Positions 1 to 11,883 of a stretch of 64,000 bases of DNA are shown here, piece by piece (the stretch's first letter is position 1; each line of letters starts with the position of its first letter). Source of the stretch: Parietaria judaica. Its lineage: Eukaryota; Streptophyta; Magnoliopsida; Rosales; Urticaceae. The position numbers and the translations under genes are program-made. The stretch is taken from NCBI GenBank assembly GCA_954871525.1, contig OX940872.1, forward strand, positions 23,965,746 through 24,029,745, read 5' to 3'. The notes under the pieces are model-generated. The model made no database searches, had not been told where the DNA came from, and saw only the letters and a program-made list of their open reading frames with translations.

Positions 1-583
1 TTGTTGAAAATTGTACTTTGATTATAATATTCATAAGTTAATTTGTGGCGTAATGTTGCAAATTGAGCTAAATTTGTGACTCGACGATTCTTAGTATTTT
101 AAAACGCAATTCAATGCTTGATAACTCATTAAATATTTTACAATAAAATAGCCTTATAATTTTCGGTTCTGCAACTAAAATATTTAATCACGAAACCCTA
201 CTTAAATGTAACTTCATATTCTTTGTTTCTTTTTCTACATAGTTTTTTTAAAATCTCAATTTCTCTATGTATCGTCTTTCTCAACATATATATCATTAAA
301 ACGACTATTCAAGTACACATGCATCTCAATCTCATCATTACTCTACTTACATAGCGTTTATCAAATTCTTGATCAACCTTTAGTAAAATAAATCTAGAGG
401 CCCCAAAAATCAAATTTAGGGGCCCTAAAATAACTTAACTTTTTATTATTATTATTAAAATCACTAAGTTTATTAAGGGGCAAAAAAAATAATTAGATCA
501 CTTAGCTTTATTAAGTAGGCCCCTAATTCCTAAATTAATTAGGGCCCTTAATTCTCACCTTACTCTTTAATGTTTCTCACGAC
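1..583. other. AT-rich flank with GGGGCCC-type inverted motifs
   Basis: No gene seen. Between about 398 and 546 there are several GGGGCCC/GGGCCC motifs in both orientations, separated by A/T-rich sequence. They lie just before the hAT transposase relic and may be what is left of that element's terminal region; this is inference. Confidence 0.3.
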
Positions 584-1388
584 ATGAATTCTCCCTTTTC
601 CGCTAACGAAAATGTGAATGAGAATGTGAATGAAAATGTGAATGAGGATAAATCTTTTGGTGAAACTATGAATGAGAATGAAAAGGATAACGATAAGGAG
701 AATGAGGATAAAAATAACACATGTCAATTTTGTTTTGTGAAAGGTAATTAACCCTTCAAAATGGAATCCAATGAATAAAAAACTCATAGATTTTCTGGTT
801 GAAAGAGGTCCTCAAGGAGGCGTTAGAATAATATTTCCTAAAGAGGACTCTAATAGGTGTTTCTCTTCGTTTCATTAATCGTGAGTTATACCATACGGGA
901 AGAATAAATACCATAGGTGGCTGGTTTATCTAGGTTCTATAGATGAAATATTTTGTTTATGTTTTAAGTTGTTTGCTAATGAGCAACAACAGAGTAAATT
1001 AGCTTAAAAATGTGTTAATGACTGGCACAATGTTTCTAAACTATTTAAGAATCATGAAACAAGTAGAAAAGACATTAATTACATAACTAATTGGGTGGAT
1101 TTTGATGATAGATTGATTGATTGAAAATCTTAAGTATTAACATGTCAACCGACATGAAGAGAACAATCGATGTTTTGAATTACATACAAGAATTTGATTA
1201 TAGTTATCCAAACATTTGGATTATCTAACTAATTATATGCTAAACCATACTTGACATAGTTGCGCAAGATAGATTGAGCAATTTAGCTACACTGTTTATC
1301 GAAAAAAAAAACATGATCGAGAAACTCGATTATACAAACTTCATTAGTACTTTTACTAATAATACGGGTAAATACGTAATATTTGAAT
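584..1388 (+). pseudogene. Collapsed hAT transposase (TTF zinc-finger type)
   Basis: Relic of a hAT-superfamily transposase with an N-terminal TTF/ZMYM-type zinc finger. From the ATG at 584 an N/E/D-rich stretch with repeated NENV units reads to about 750. In shifted frames there follow FLVERGPQGG (about 793-822), the zinc-finger block HRWLVYLGSIDEIFCLCFKL (about 914-975) and VNDWHNVSKLFKNHETSRKD (about 1013-1072). After more stops the sequence resumes at about 1260 with QDRLSNLATLFIEKK and LDYTNFISTF, which resembles the end of the C-terminal hAT dimerisation domain. The several hundred central residues with the DDE catalytic core are missing, so the two ends lie only about 150 bp apart. The relic is dead: it has several stops and frame changes. 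The assignment rests on family motifs recognised by eye. Confidence 0.62.
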
Positions 1389-2101
1389 GAGAATTTATTA
1401 ATTGTTACAAATATTGTATATACTTTTGCATCAAAGATTAATTTTTCACTTACAATAAGGCCTGGAAAATACCAGGCATGGCCTTGGCTTTATGATTATT
1501 TATATCTCCAATTCCTTAAATTTTGTTAGTAAGTGGATTTTTTTTTCTTATATATATATATATATATTTCATTTTGATTATTGATTACGTATTTAAAGAA
1601 ATCTCCAATAAATTAATATGTTTTAATTAGGGCTCAACATGGGTTGGGTTGGGCCGCCCTCATGCATTACCCGATACGCTCACATCGTTTTTTTTTTTTT
1701 AAAAAAAAAAACGAACCCACCCAACAAACTTGAAATGTCAAAACTAAATTGACCCGATAAAAAAAATAAGTTGGATTCCCGTCCGGCTTGAATAATTAAA
1801 ATTTAATTTCATAAAAAATAATATGAATAAAAAAACATACACTAAACAAATTATATACATATTTGAATCAACCAACAACTAATTAACTCAAACTATCAAG
1901 AAATCCCAAATGAAACTTATAAAACTATTTTAAATTACATAAGATTAATACTCATTTTCAAACATGTTTATATAAAATCAAACATATTCAAACAAGAACT
2001 AATTATTACTAACTAATTTTTAAATGAAAACCAAAATTGGTGTATGAGATTTGAAAATGAGAGATTAAACGGTCAATAAATGAAAACAAAATTTTGAATG
2101 A

Positions 2102-2152
<51 letters not shown>

Positions 2153-3080
2153 TGAGTAAAATTTGAAAAAGAAAATTCAATATAAAATATATTAATTACA
2201 TTTGTTGGGTATTGGCTCAGACCCTTAATATAGTTGGGTCCGGCCTAATCCAATTCAATTTTAAGTGGGTTGAATTAGACGTATTAGATTGAGATCGAGT
2301 CATTTACGAATTGGTTTGGCCGTTTGGGTCATTGAGTTTTGCCTCCTCAACTCTATTTTAATCTCCTAATGTTTATATATTTGCACCCTGCAAATATAAG
2401 TGAAATTTACTTAATGTATCTAACCTCACAAACGTTTAGCTTTTATTAGGAATAATCAATTTTTGTTTATCTTAAAAATTAATAATACTTTGGATAACTC
2501 CCCTTTATAGTGGGTTTCCAAAAAAAAAAAGTTTCACATTTTTAATTCAGCAAATAAAACTTTGAGTCACGACATCCTATTTAATGCAATTTCATATTCG
2601 ATCTATATCGTCGTAATTTTATGATCCTATTTTTATATGTATATGTATCGTAATTTTCAACATTTCGCTGTGAACCTTCACTCGTGTGGTCTCTATCTTC
2701 AGTTGTCGTTATTGATAAACTTGTTTGTGTTATCGTTATTGTTATAACTTATACCAACCATTTTCTTATGAAATGGCATATATTATCAATAGGTATATTA
2801 ACCGCAAAATGATTTTATATTTTCCAATTTAAAGGGGAAAATTCTCAAACTTTCTTAGGATTATATCCCAAAACTTGTGTATATACCGGTGTATTTCTGG
2901 TTTAACACATTAAATAAGAAATTTCTGGATCAATTTTAGTTGATCTGGAACTAACCCGCGGTATCCACACGTGTAATGATTTTATCGCCATTTTCTTTTT
3001 GAGAATAGGCCTCTCTAGTTTATAAAGATTGGATATTCTTACAGATCATACTGTTATTTGTTAAATAAATGATAACAAGT
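1389..3080. other. Non-coding, repeat-derived; hAT-like GGGTTGGG fragment and (TA)n
   Basis: No gene recognised. At 1630-1665 and 2228-2340 there are GGGTTGGG/TTGGGTC-rich stretches like the ends of plant hAT MITEs, but I could not find matching termini or a TSD. The rest is A/T-rich with homopolymers. Confidence 0.35.
2104..2147. repeat. (TA)n microsatellite
   Basis: About 22 uninterrupted TA dinucleotides. Many similar tracts occur in the window, for example at 5151-5190, 25328-25351, 28916-28956, 49846-49873, 52304-52330 and 60724-60752. Confidence 0.9.
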
Positions 3081-3389
3081 TGGAATATAGCGACATAAGT
3101 ATCCAAAGTCTTTGAAAAGTTGACATTAAGTTTTCATTTTTTTTCTTCGGGTGGCAAAAGTTGCGAAACTCTTATTTTGTGTCTTCTGTCATGTCTCCGC
3201 CCCGTATCGCTTCATGTATCACGTTTTTAAACTCATTAAATATAGAATTTTTAATTAAAAAATTAAACTGATTTATCAATGATCAATAAAAATAAAATAA
3301 AAGTTTGGCGATTTTCGCCACCAAAAAAAAATGAGAATTTAATGTCAACTTTTTCAAAGACTTTAGATACTTATGTCGTCATTATCCCT
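3081..3389. mobile_element. MITE with ~70-bp terminal inverted repeats
   Basis: Left arm 3081-3155 and right arm 3316-3389 are imperfect inverted repeats: GACATAAGTATC, AAAGTCTTTGAAAA and GTTGACATTAA in the left arm reappear reversed on the right. The middle is short and non-coding. No clear TSD, so the superfamily is open; the GGGATAATGACGACATAAG terminus resembles MULE-type MITEs. Confidence 0.6.
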
Positions 3390-3923
3390 AAAAAAATTCC
3401 ACCTTTTTCCGGTTTAAGTTCTGTTGTCTTTTCTACTATGTAGTATGTACAATTTCTGGCTTATCTCTAGGCACAAATAACTAGTTTTTTGTTGTGGATA
3501 AAATGTCGTTTTCAACAAAGTTGTCGTTTATAATAATTCTTTAGTGTTAGGAAAGTTATTGCCAACTTTTCTCTCTTTTCTCATGTCGTTTAGATTCGTT
3601 GATTCTTCAGTATGATGTCTTGTCGTTTCCACTTGTTTTTTTTTTTTTAATTATTACATCTCGCCATAGTTTCTGAAGTCCAAAGCACATGCTTCCGAAT
3701 TCAAATTTGGATAATAAGGAAAATTATAGTGGATAGGGCTTATCAGCTGCGAAGCGAAGAGTAAGATATACTACAAATACTTAGAGCCGTACGTAAAAAT
3801 ATCATCATGCATGTGTGCATGCATGCTCACGATTACTCTCGCAAACAACTCTTATTTTCAAATATCCAAAACTATAAAGCTACCCATATCCCACATATAT
3901 CAGCTCATCTGACTGCTCAATCT
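3390..3923. other. Non-coding 3' flank of the proline-rich gene
   Basis: No gene recognised. Several TGTCGTTT/TTGTCGTTT motifs occur between about 3500 and 3640, resembling a block near 17.4-17.9 kb. The last part is presumably 3' UTR and terminator of the minus-strand gene. Confidence 0.4.
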
Positions 3924-4562
3924 TCATGCGCCATGCCCATGCCCATGGCCGGGGCTGGGGGGCGTGTAGTACGGCCCGCTCGGCGGCTGCTTCTCGTGAG
4001 ACGGTGGCTTCCCATAAGTAGGCGGCTTCACCACTCTTGGCGGAAGAGTAGGAGTTTTCGGCTTTGGCTCCGGCTTGTATGGTTTTGGCTCTGGCTTCGG
4101 TTTCGGCTCAGGCTTGTACGGCTTTGGCTCCGGCTTCGGCTTCGGCTCAGGCTTGTATGGCTTTGGCTTTGGCTCAGGTTTCGGCTTCGGCTCAGGCTTG
4201 TACGGCTTAGGCTCTGGCTTCGGCTTTGGCTCAGGTTTCGGCTTCGGCTCAGGCTTGTACGGCTTAGGCTCTGGCTTCGGTTTTGGCTCAGGCTTGTATG
4301 GCTTGGGATTCGGCTGTGGTTTCGGTGTGTAAACCGGGGTTGGGGGTGGCTTGTAAACGGGAGCCTTCGGCGGCGGCTTAATCTCAACCGGAGGTGACTT
4401 GTAGACCGGAGCTTCGGGTGTCTTGGGGATCAAAGGAGGGTTTGGCTTGTTGTACTTTGGAGAAGGCTTATTGTTGTAATGGTGGTCTTCATTGGCTAGG
4501 GTTTGAGTGGTGAGAAATGCCACTCCAAGGAAGAACACTATGATCATATGAGAAGAAGACAT
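3924..4562 (-). CDS. Secreted repetitive proline-rich cell-wall protein
   Basis: Single-exon gene for a 212-residue protein of the plant proline-rich/extensin-like class, expected to be exported to the cell wall. Residues 1-23 form a signal peptide (hydrophobic run [11 protein letters not shown], likely cut after TLA). Residues about 24-80 are rich in PP, PVYK and KPPP. The core, about residues 80-168, is a tandem array of [17 protein letters not shown] units of 8-13 residues. The tail has PPTYGKPP and PPYYTPPSP and ends in a short GHGHGHG stretch. There is no SPPPP extensin signature, so heavy arabinosylation is less certain; the regular Tyr and Lys could allow cross-linking and pectin contact (inference). 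The start is the only ATG before the signal peptide and lies just behind a TATA box. The repeat also leaves long open frames on both strands, but only this one has a secretion signal and sensible composition. Confidence 0.87.
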   Translation of the reverse strand: MSSSHMIIVFFLGVAFLTTQTLANEDHHYNNKPSPKYNKPNPPLIPKTPEAPVYKSPPVEIKPPPKAPVYKPPPTPVYTPKPQPNPKPYKPEPKPKPEPKPYKPEPKPKPEPKPKPEPKPYKPEPKPKPEPKPKPYKPEPKPKPEPKPYKPEPKPKPEPKPYKPEPKPKTPTLPPRVVKPPTYGKPPSHEKQPPSGPYYTPPSPGHGHGHGA

Positions 4563-4597
4563 TGTGATTGCTGATTTATTTTTGGTGAAGATGGAAT

Positions 4598-4606
4598 CTA
4601 TTTATA
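4598..4606 (-). promoter_or_regulatory. TATA box of the proline-rich protein gene
   Basis: TATAAATAG on the minus strand, 36 bp before the start codon. Normal TATA-to-TSS spacing would leave a leader of only about 5-10 nt, so a very short 5' UTR or an upstream alternative start is implied. Confidence 0.6.
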
Positions 4607-5145
4607 CTAGTTTAATGGCTTATGTCGGTCAAGTATGTTAAAATCATTGTGAACTTTAGTTCATACCTATGCCTTTACACAAAAGTCAAGACTGGATTTG
4701 TTAAATTTGTGAGGGTGTGATCTGAGATCGAATTGTAGGTGAAATTCGGGTCCCATGAGTTGAAAACTTGTGTTTTTATATTTTTGTCTTTTATTTATTT
4801 TTGGTTGTGTAAGTTTATCATTTTGTTATGTAACTATGTTTAATTATTCGGACATGAACAATATTTCTGTAGGCTAGTTGATGAAATTTGTTAGTTAAGT
4901 ACGTATTATGTGTAGAACTTATATTCTGCCATTTGCAAGGCATATAATTACTCAAATTGCGAAATTAGTATTATATTTTCAAATTAAATCCGACGATTTG
5001 AACTCGGGAAATACAAATAATGGGCTTATGATTATCAAAGTTATTGCAGTTATGAGGAAAAAAATAATTTGACTGGCATTGTCTCACTGCTTAGAAATTT
5101 TGGTATAAAGACACCGTGCCGTTCCCGTTGATCTCTCTCTCTTTT

Positions 5146-5183
<38 letters not shown>

Positions 5184-5349
5184 TATATATATAGATACTA
5201 CGTGTTGTCAAAACACGTACGTGATTTATGTCGTACGTATTTAAAAGAGGAATTACTAGGATGTATATTCTCAGTTTTTCTATAATAGTCATAAGCCTTG
5301 TTCATAATTGGTTCGGAAAATACAACTTATAGATATACGTTTTATGAAA
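4607..5349. other. Upstream region of the proline-rich gene
   Basis: No second gene seen. A/T-rich promoter-side DNA with a (TA)n tract at 5151-5190. Confidence 0.4.
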
Positions 5350-5806
5350 GGGTTAATAACGATGAAAATACTAAAGTTTGGTCGAAAAACCTCACGTGTA
5401 CTCAAAGTTTAAAAGTAGTGGCAAAAATACTTAAAGTAGCATTTGGGGTGTTGACCACTCGATTCTCGTAACGCGGTTAACTTACCCGTTAACTCTGGTC
5501 ACGTGGATAAACGTGGGTTGCTGGCATAGCAATTTTTTGCCACGTAGACGAGCCCAATTAGGGGTTTAACTCGTTGTTTTGTCGTAAACGAGGTTGATGT
5601 GGGCTTGTTCACGTGGCGAAAAATTGTTATATCAGCAACCCACGTCTGTTTATATTGCCAGATTTAACGGGTAACTTAACTGCGTTATAAGAATGGAATA
5701 TTCAACACCCCGAATGTAAATTTTGGCATCTTTGTCACTATTTTTAGACTTTGAGCACACGAGGAGTTCTTTGACTAAACTTTAAATATTTTTGTCGTTA
5801 TTAACC
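5350..5806. mobile_element. MULE-type MITE with long terminal inverted repeats
   Basis: Starts GGGTTAATAACGA and ends TCGTTATTAACC. The arms are about 220 bp each and meet near the middle: ACTCAAAGTTTAAAA, GGGGTGTTGA, CCCGTTAA and CGTGGGTTGCTG all recur inverted. Flanks TTTTATGAAA and TTTCGTGAAA look like a decayed 9-10 bp TSD, which with the long arms suits Mutator-like elements. No coding capacity. CACGTG and CCACGT motifs lie in the arms. Confidence 0.72.
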
Positions 5807-7051
5807 TTTCGTGAAATCAGTGGAGTCTAGCTTTCTACCTGATTACTAAATATGCTATAATTCATCTAAGAATATGCTCTTTACAAGAATCATACATATA
5901 ATATCATATATATATATATATATGGAATGATGGCATCAAAATTATTCACGGAATATAGTGTGTTTTTACGCACTTTCTGCGTTAGTAATTTAGATTGACT
6001 TATTTTCGTCCATAAATTTCGGCTTTTGCATGTATTTCTTGATTTCACATTGCATATGTTGACTTTTGGATAGTGATAGTGACAAGTTTGATAATTGATA
6101 TTAGTATCGTACAAATACTGAAGTTAGATTTTTTTTTTTTTTTTCATTAAGCAAATATTTCAAACTCCCATTTCTTGAGCCCAATGATAAATTGACAGTT
6201 TGGACTTTATGCAATTTGCAAGTGAAGGCGGAGACTCGACGTTTCATCAAATAAACTCAAAGTCTTGCTAAATTGGTTTTTTAGCACAAAGAAACAAATG
6301 AGTTTTGAAATATAAAATAAATAAAAAATATATCAAGTCGCAAAAAAACGATAATTAAATAAATATTTTAAATTCCCTTAAACATAATTTCTTATAAAAT
6401 TAAAATAAAATACTGATGCAAAAATAGCCAATAAAAACTCAAAATTTGCGCCCCAATTTCTCGTATATGGATAAATAGTATCCACTCAGCGTGACCGACA
6501 GCTAATGAGATTGTAAGTTGGAGAAAAACAAGTGATTTTTATTTTCGTTTTATTTTTCTTTTTTTCAAATTTTGTGGTAAAAATTTTCATTGTTTGAAAC
6601 TTTAACTTATTTTACTGGCCATAAAAGGATGTCTAATATATTTTCTTTTCTGAAAACCATTGTATATAATTTTTATCCGTTGATATTATTTTAATACTTA
6701 TTCTAGGTTATATGGTACGTGCCTTTGTTTCGTTAAAAAGTGTAGATAAAATGGGACATCTGATGATTTAAATTTGATACAAATTAGAGTGGAATACAGC
6801 TATATGCTAATCCAATGTTTCACGTAACTAAAAAGGGTGATAGAATTTTATATGATAAAAACGATAATTGCAGCATAAGTATCTGTATGATACAAAAATA
6901 ATAACGTCGATAAAATTCCAAAAAACATTGACCGTTAATTATAATTTGAACGCCATGCGTTACTCGTATAATATTTTATCGAACTATATGGAGTGATAAT
7001 AACAGTGAAATTAAAGTTAAAAGTCAACATTATAATGGATTTAGACACTAA
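5807..7051. other. Non-coding, AT-rich
   Basis: No gene, RNA or delimited repeat recognised. Confidence 0.35.
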
Positions 7052-8080
7052 GGTAGCGTTTGGAAGTGTTTTATATTTTCATTTTGTGTTTACATTTTTT
7101 ATCTTTTAAAACAGTTTTATAAAAACATTTTGAAAATGTGATTGATTACTATTTTTGTCATGCTGTTTTTTGAAAAGGAAAATGAAAACAGTGTTTAGTT
7201 ACTTTTTTATTAAAATTATTTTAAAATGGGTATTTCGTACAATTTCCTTTGTAAAATTAATCAATATAAATCAACTACATGCAACAACTATAATAGTGAT
7301 GTAAATTGATTAAAAATAATTGGTTCAATCTATTTATTTCATGATAATTGATTTACTAGATTATTTCACATGTTATAATTTAATAAAAGTAAATATAATT
7401 GTTAACATTATTTTTTAATCGTGTTTGGTTTAATTTTTAAATGAAAACTATACTCGGTTTAATTTTTCTATTAAATTAATTTTTATAAATATTATTGATG
7501 ATATATATTTTTTAATTGAAACACACTTAAATAAAATTAAAATAAATATATCAAAATAATACGAAATTTGATATATAGGAAAATGGCACTGCTAAATTTT
7601 ATCAATCGTGATACATTAATTATATACTACAAAGTGTCAATGGCTATAAGTTATTAGACTAAATGAAGGGATGAGCATGCATATTACTTACTTAATTGTT
7701 GTATATTTTTTAATTAAGTATTAGGCCAAAAAAAGGAAAAGTGTGCCTATTATATTAGTCATGGTATATTAATTAAGTATTTTAGAAAGAAAAAAAATCA
7801 TTTGTAAAAAAAAAGTCTCAACTTAAATATATGTATTTTATTATGTGCAAATGATTTTTTTATAATAAAAATGGGATATGAGGAGTTAAATGAGGATAGA
7901 GAAAATGGAAATGGAAAATGAAAACACATTTTTTTTGTTTTTATCTTTATGTGTAAAATGTTGAAAAGAAAAAAATACTTTTGAAAAATATTTTATAAAA
8001 AAGCTAACCAATCATGTTTTCTTGATGAAATTTATCGACAAAATGAAAAAGCGTTTTGGAAATGACTTCCAAACGCTCCC
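7052..8080. mobile_element. PIF/Harbinger-like non-autonomous element
   Basis: Termini GGTAGCGTTTGGAAGT and (inverted) GGGAGCGTTTGGAAGT, flanked by TAA at 7049-7051 and 8081-8083. GGG-N-GCGTTTGG ends with a 3-bp TAA/TTA TSD are characteristic of PIF/Harbinger elements. The inside is A/T-rich with no transposase frame. Confidence 0.72.
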
Positions 8081-9201
8081 TAAATCATTTAGTGATGCCA
8101 CTGTTTTTTTTTTAAATATATTAAATATCTTTAAACATTGGACTCATATGTTGCCATACTTATTATTTTAAACATTAGTTACGTATCTATTAATTAAATA
8201 AATTTAAAATTTTCTTTTAACATAAACGGTTTAATATAGAGCTTGGTATACACAGAAACGCCACTAGAACCAGAACCCGATGCGTGTAAAGCAGTCAAAA
8301 CTTATTAACGTGAGATGAATTTCAATTAAAGAGTTATATGTGTTTGGGGTCTAAATTTACCCTCATCGAAACTCAACCAAGACCTTTGACCGAAGGTGAC
8401 ACGTAGGTCAGAAAGATCAATCCTAAACACATCTCTTGACACGTAAGCTTAAAGTCCAAAGCCGAGCAGAGCTTAGATGCCGAGCATAACGAGTATAATG
8501 AAGCAAATAAATGTAAAATTAACCAAATAAAGCAAATAAATGTACATAAATAGAGCATATTCTCAAAGCTGTCATCGTGTAAATCTTTCATAAATCAAAT
8601 ATGATGAGATCATGGACTAAGCATTAAAGGGATCAGAAAGACTAAGAGCAGGACCAAAACGCGAGCATGATACTCCAACCCAGAATCTAGCCAGACACAA
8701 TGCAACCCTGACGAGCAGGGCACAACAAGGCAAATATATCTCCATACATGGACCCTGTCCCGCGACGTCAAGATAAGATCGTCAACTGCAAACGCCATGC
8801 CAGCCTGAGCATAACGAGTTGGGACCACGAATGGACCGCTAGAATTAGGGTTATCGTTGTAGTCAGAGCCCAATACAAGTCAACTAATGTATAACTTAAA
8901 AAGAATAAGATGTCCTCGTTAATGCTCAAGATCATCCCTAGTACTCTGAGAATCATACATGCTCCCTAAAACATTCTCTCTTTTTACTATTTTTGTAGTA
9001 GAAGATCCAAATATCTACTCGAGCATTTCTCAACACCTTTGTTCTTGAATATATCAAAATAAATTTCATATTCTGGGATAGAGTTTACTTTCAACTTATA
9101 GTTTTCTTCATTTATTAAATAGCTAAGATGATTTCTTATCCAAAACACACACAAGTCGGCATTACCACGTGTTGCATCGTGACTGATTGAGTCAGTTTTC
9201 A
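8081..9201. other. Unassigned non-coding stretch
   Basis: From about 8330 to 8990 the composition is more GC-rich than its flanks and short minus-strand open frames exist (for example 8610-8873), but I recognise no family in any of them. It may be an old retroelement fragment; unproven. Confidence 0.3.
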
Positions 9202-9209
9202 CCCTCAAC

Positions 9210-9611
9210 TAGTCCCCAAAATGTGAGTCAAAATGGCTACCGACCGGACCAAAAAAAATTTGCCGCCCAAAACCCGGTACCGGATTTATCCGGCTCCGGA
9301 AAAGGTCGGACCCGGATAAATCCGGTTCCGGGTTTTTAAAAATATTTTTTTATTTATTTAATTCGTTTATTTAATGTGTAGTCCTTTAATCTGGTCCGTC
9401 GGATCGCGAGATCGACGGCCCAGATTATAGCTTTTAAATTTTTTTTATTATTTTTTTAAAAAGGCCGGAACCGGACCTATCCGGGTCCGACTTTTTCCGG
9501 ACCCGGATAGTTCCGGTTCCGACTTTTTCCGGACCCGGATAGTTCCGGGTCCGACTTTAAAAAAAAAAAAGTGGATCCGAGTTTTAATCCGGATCCACAT
9601 TTTTGGGACTA
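9210..9611. mobile_element. hAT-type MITE with 8-bp TSD
   Basis: 402 bp. The TIRs are TAGTCCCCAAAATGTG and (inverted) TAGTCCCAAAAATGTG, one mismatch. Flanks CCCTCAAC at 9202-9209 and 9612-9619 are a perfect 8-bp TSD, the hAT hallmark. The interior is a series of CCGGACCCGGAT / ATCCGGGTCCG motifs in both orientations, giving a strong GC-rich fold-back. Non-coding. Confidence 0.88.
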
Positions 9612-9619
9612 CCCTCAAC

Positions 9620-10256
9620 TATGTAACGTAAGTATTTTACTTTCTACACCATACATACATATTATAAGAATAAAAGATTTAACTTGTATATATCAATTTA
9701 AATATAATTAAACTTCAAGACTAGAAGTTCAAAACGAATGAGCTAACATGGTTATTGGTCTAAACTAATTTTTGCCAAACAGAAGAAAACTAATTATTAA
9801 CTATTATATAGTTAGTCATTCTAAATCTATGTTCCGCTGTTATATTATTCACTTTTCAAGTGGAATGTTACCATCTATTTGTCTAGAGTAACGATTATGC
9901 ATCGACACGAAAGCGTTACCAAAAATAAAAATTCAACCTAACTTTTGTAAAATGAGATGTTGACACAAGTACGTACTACCTTTCCTTGTGGGTTTTCAAC
10001 TTTTGCAGCTCCATTGATTGAGTTCTTTTTTACGATTAGACGAAGGACATTTCTCTATTAAAAAAATATATATATATATAAAATTTAAGATGGGTATATA
10101 TTTAAATCTAAAAGCTTCAGCACTTCTTCTATAGCGGGAAGGATTAGGTATGTACAATAGAGTTTTCCGTCTGGATTTTACTTAGAAAAGGATCTAAACT
10201 TTATTATTTTATTTTTTAAATTGAAAACAACTTTAAACAAAAATTATTAACTTTCT
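9620..10256. other. Non-coding, AT-rich
   Basis: No gene or delimited repeat recognised. Confidence 0.35.
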
Positions 10257-10439
10257 TGAATGAAAGCTTGGGAAGAAGATCGAAAGAGAAACGTGTTTGG
10301 AAGAACGAATTGATTCTTATTCGATTGCTCTGGAAAATACAACAGAAAGGCTATATATAGCCAAAGATTCAAACGACAATGAAGAACAGTAAACGACAGT
10401 GGCAGAAAGCTGATAGGAAAATACTGATTTCCTAATACA
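10257..10439 (-). repeat. LTR copy 1 (full)
   Basis: 183 bp, starting TGAATGAAAGCTTGGG and ending CTAATACA on the plus strand. It matches 11702-11883 almost base for base. Confidence 0.8.
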
Positions 10440-10553
10440 CCCCCTCAAGTTTTGTGTTTTGTGTGCTTGGAATTGAGTGGCTTGGAAATGCATACACACA
10501 TACATATATACACATCCATTTCTTTTGTAAAAAATAAAAAAAAATAAAAAAAA

Positions 10554-10711
10554 AAAGAGAAACGCGTTTGGAAGAACGAATTGACTCTTATTCGATTGAT
10601 CTGGAAAATACAACAGAAAGGCTATATATAGCCAAAGCGTTCAAACGACAATGAAGAACAGTAAACGACAGTGGCAGAAAGCTGATAGGAAAATACTGAT
10701 TTCGTAATACA
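10554..10711 (-). repeat. LTR copy 2 (truncated)
   Basis: Same LTR lacking its first ~25 bases on the plus strand; the break abuts an A-rich run (10527-10556). Ends CGTAATACA, followed by the CCCCCTCAAGATGG tract. Confidence 0.75.
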
Positions 10712-11701
10712 CCCCCTCAAGATGGACCGGTAAAGGTGTTTGAAGAGGAACATCTTGGATAATAAAACCATGCTTTACGTAATCAAAATCAGCTTTGATG
10801 ATGAAGCTTGTCGCTGGAAGAATAGCTGCTCGGAGTATGGGCTGCTTGAAGAGGAGCTGATCGATGACAGAAGAGATGTCCGATGAGCGATGACAAGCTG
10901 CTCGTTCAGATGACCGGCGAAGTCTCATCATTGAGCGATAAGCAGCTTGCCCGATGAGGAGACGCGATGACCTTCTGGACAGTACGAGAGCTGCCTCCGG
11001 ATGGCAGGAGAGCTGCCTACAGCCGATGAGCGACGAGACCCCGATGATGAAGTTGCTTACAGGCTTAGACTTGCTCGCTGGACAGTAGTATAGCAACTTC
11101 CGATGAGCTGCTCGTGGAAGCTAACCTGAACAGGTTAGCGATGAAGGTTGCTCGGTGTCCTCGCAGTTGCTCGTGCTCTATTTTGCATCCTTAATACACC
11201 CCCTCAAGATGGACTGCTGAGAGATCTTTGAAGAGGTTTATCTCGGACATAAAAAAATCTCGATGACTGACTGAATAAACTCCATTCCAGTGGCTATTTT
11301 GTCACAATTCTCTTCTTCAATCCTTTGAATAAGGCTTTATGCAAAGTTTTCAGTTTGATGAACTCGTGAAAATCAACGAACAGTAAGAGCTTTAAATAAT
11401 AACTCAAACTTGAAAAATCGTTGCGGAGAAAGTTGAAGAAGCTAAGTGCTGTGAGAATGAAGACGGAGATAAAGTTGTCTGAAAGAGAGACACTAAGTCG
11501 TTTCCTCGAGAGCCAAACTTTGTACGAGAATCTGGTCTTCGCACGCTTGAAGAAGCGTTGAAAACCGAAGAACTCATAAACTCTTTGAAGTGAAGTCAAA
11601 AGAAGCTAAAATAGTGTGAAACGCATCTGTGACGACGAAGACTTGAAACTGGAGTGTCAACAAAAGTCGACAAAATCTTATCCTTGAGAGAATCTTATTC
11701 T

Positions 11702-11883
11702 TGAATGAAAGCTTGGGAAGAAGATCGAAAGAGAAACGTGTTTGGAAGAACGAATTGATTCTTATTCGATTGATCTGGAAAATACAACAGAAAGGCTATA
11801 TATAGCCAAAGAGTTCAAACGACAATGAAGAACAGTAAACGACAGTGGCAGAAAGCTGATAGGAAAATACTGATTTCGTAATA
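11702..11883 (-). repeat. LTR copy 3 (full)
   Basis: 182 bp. Its terminal ACA is changed to AAA, otherwise close to copy 1. Confidence 0.78.

Larger units (their letters stand above)
10257..11883 (-). mobile_element. Rearranged LTR-retrotransposon relic with three LTR copies
   Basis: Three direct copies of one ~182-bp LTR (10257-10439, 10554-10711 truncated, 11702-11883) with remnants between them. Read on the minus strand each LTR starts TGTATTA and ends with CATTCA, and carries GGCTATATATAGCC as TATA region. CTTGAGGGGG, a polypurine-tract-like motif, directly precedes the LTR start in the first two copies and recurs at about 11195-11206 without an LTR, so the element lies in minus orientation. 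About 10712-11190 resembles the end of a polyprotein/3' UTR, with no usable long frame. Copia-type by LTR size and PPT style; not certain. Confidence 0.68.

Noticed and set aside
2104..2147. TATA promoters in the many TA tracts
   Set aside because: Simple repeats without a downstream gene.
1630..2340. Complete hAT element
   Set aside because: GGGTTGGG-rich ends look right, but no matching TIR pair or TSD could be found.
3807..4397. 196-codon plus-strand open frame rich in Arg and Leu
   Set aside because: Antisense shadow of the PEPKPKP repeat; no signal, domain or composition of a real protein. The minus-strand frame has the signal peptide and TATA box.
8610..8873. 87-codon minus-strand frame as a host gene
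   Set aside because: No start context, domain or splice signals that I can support.
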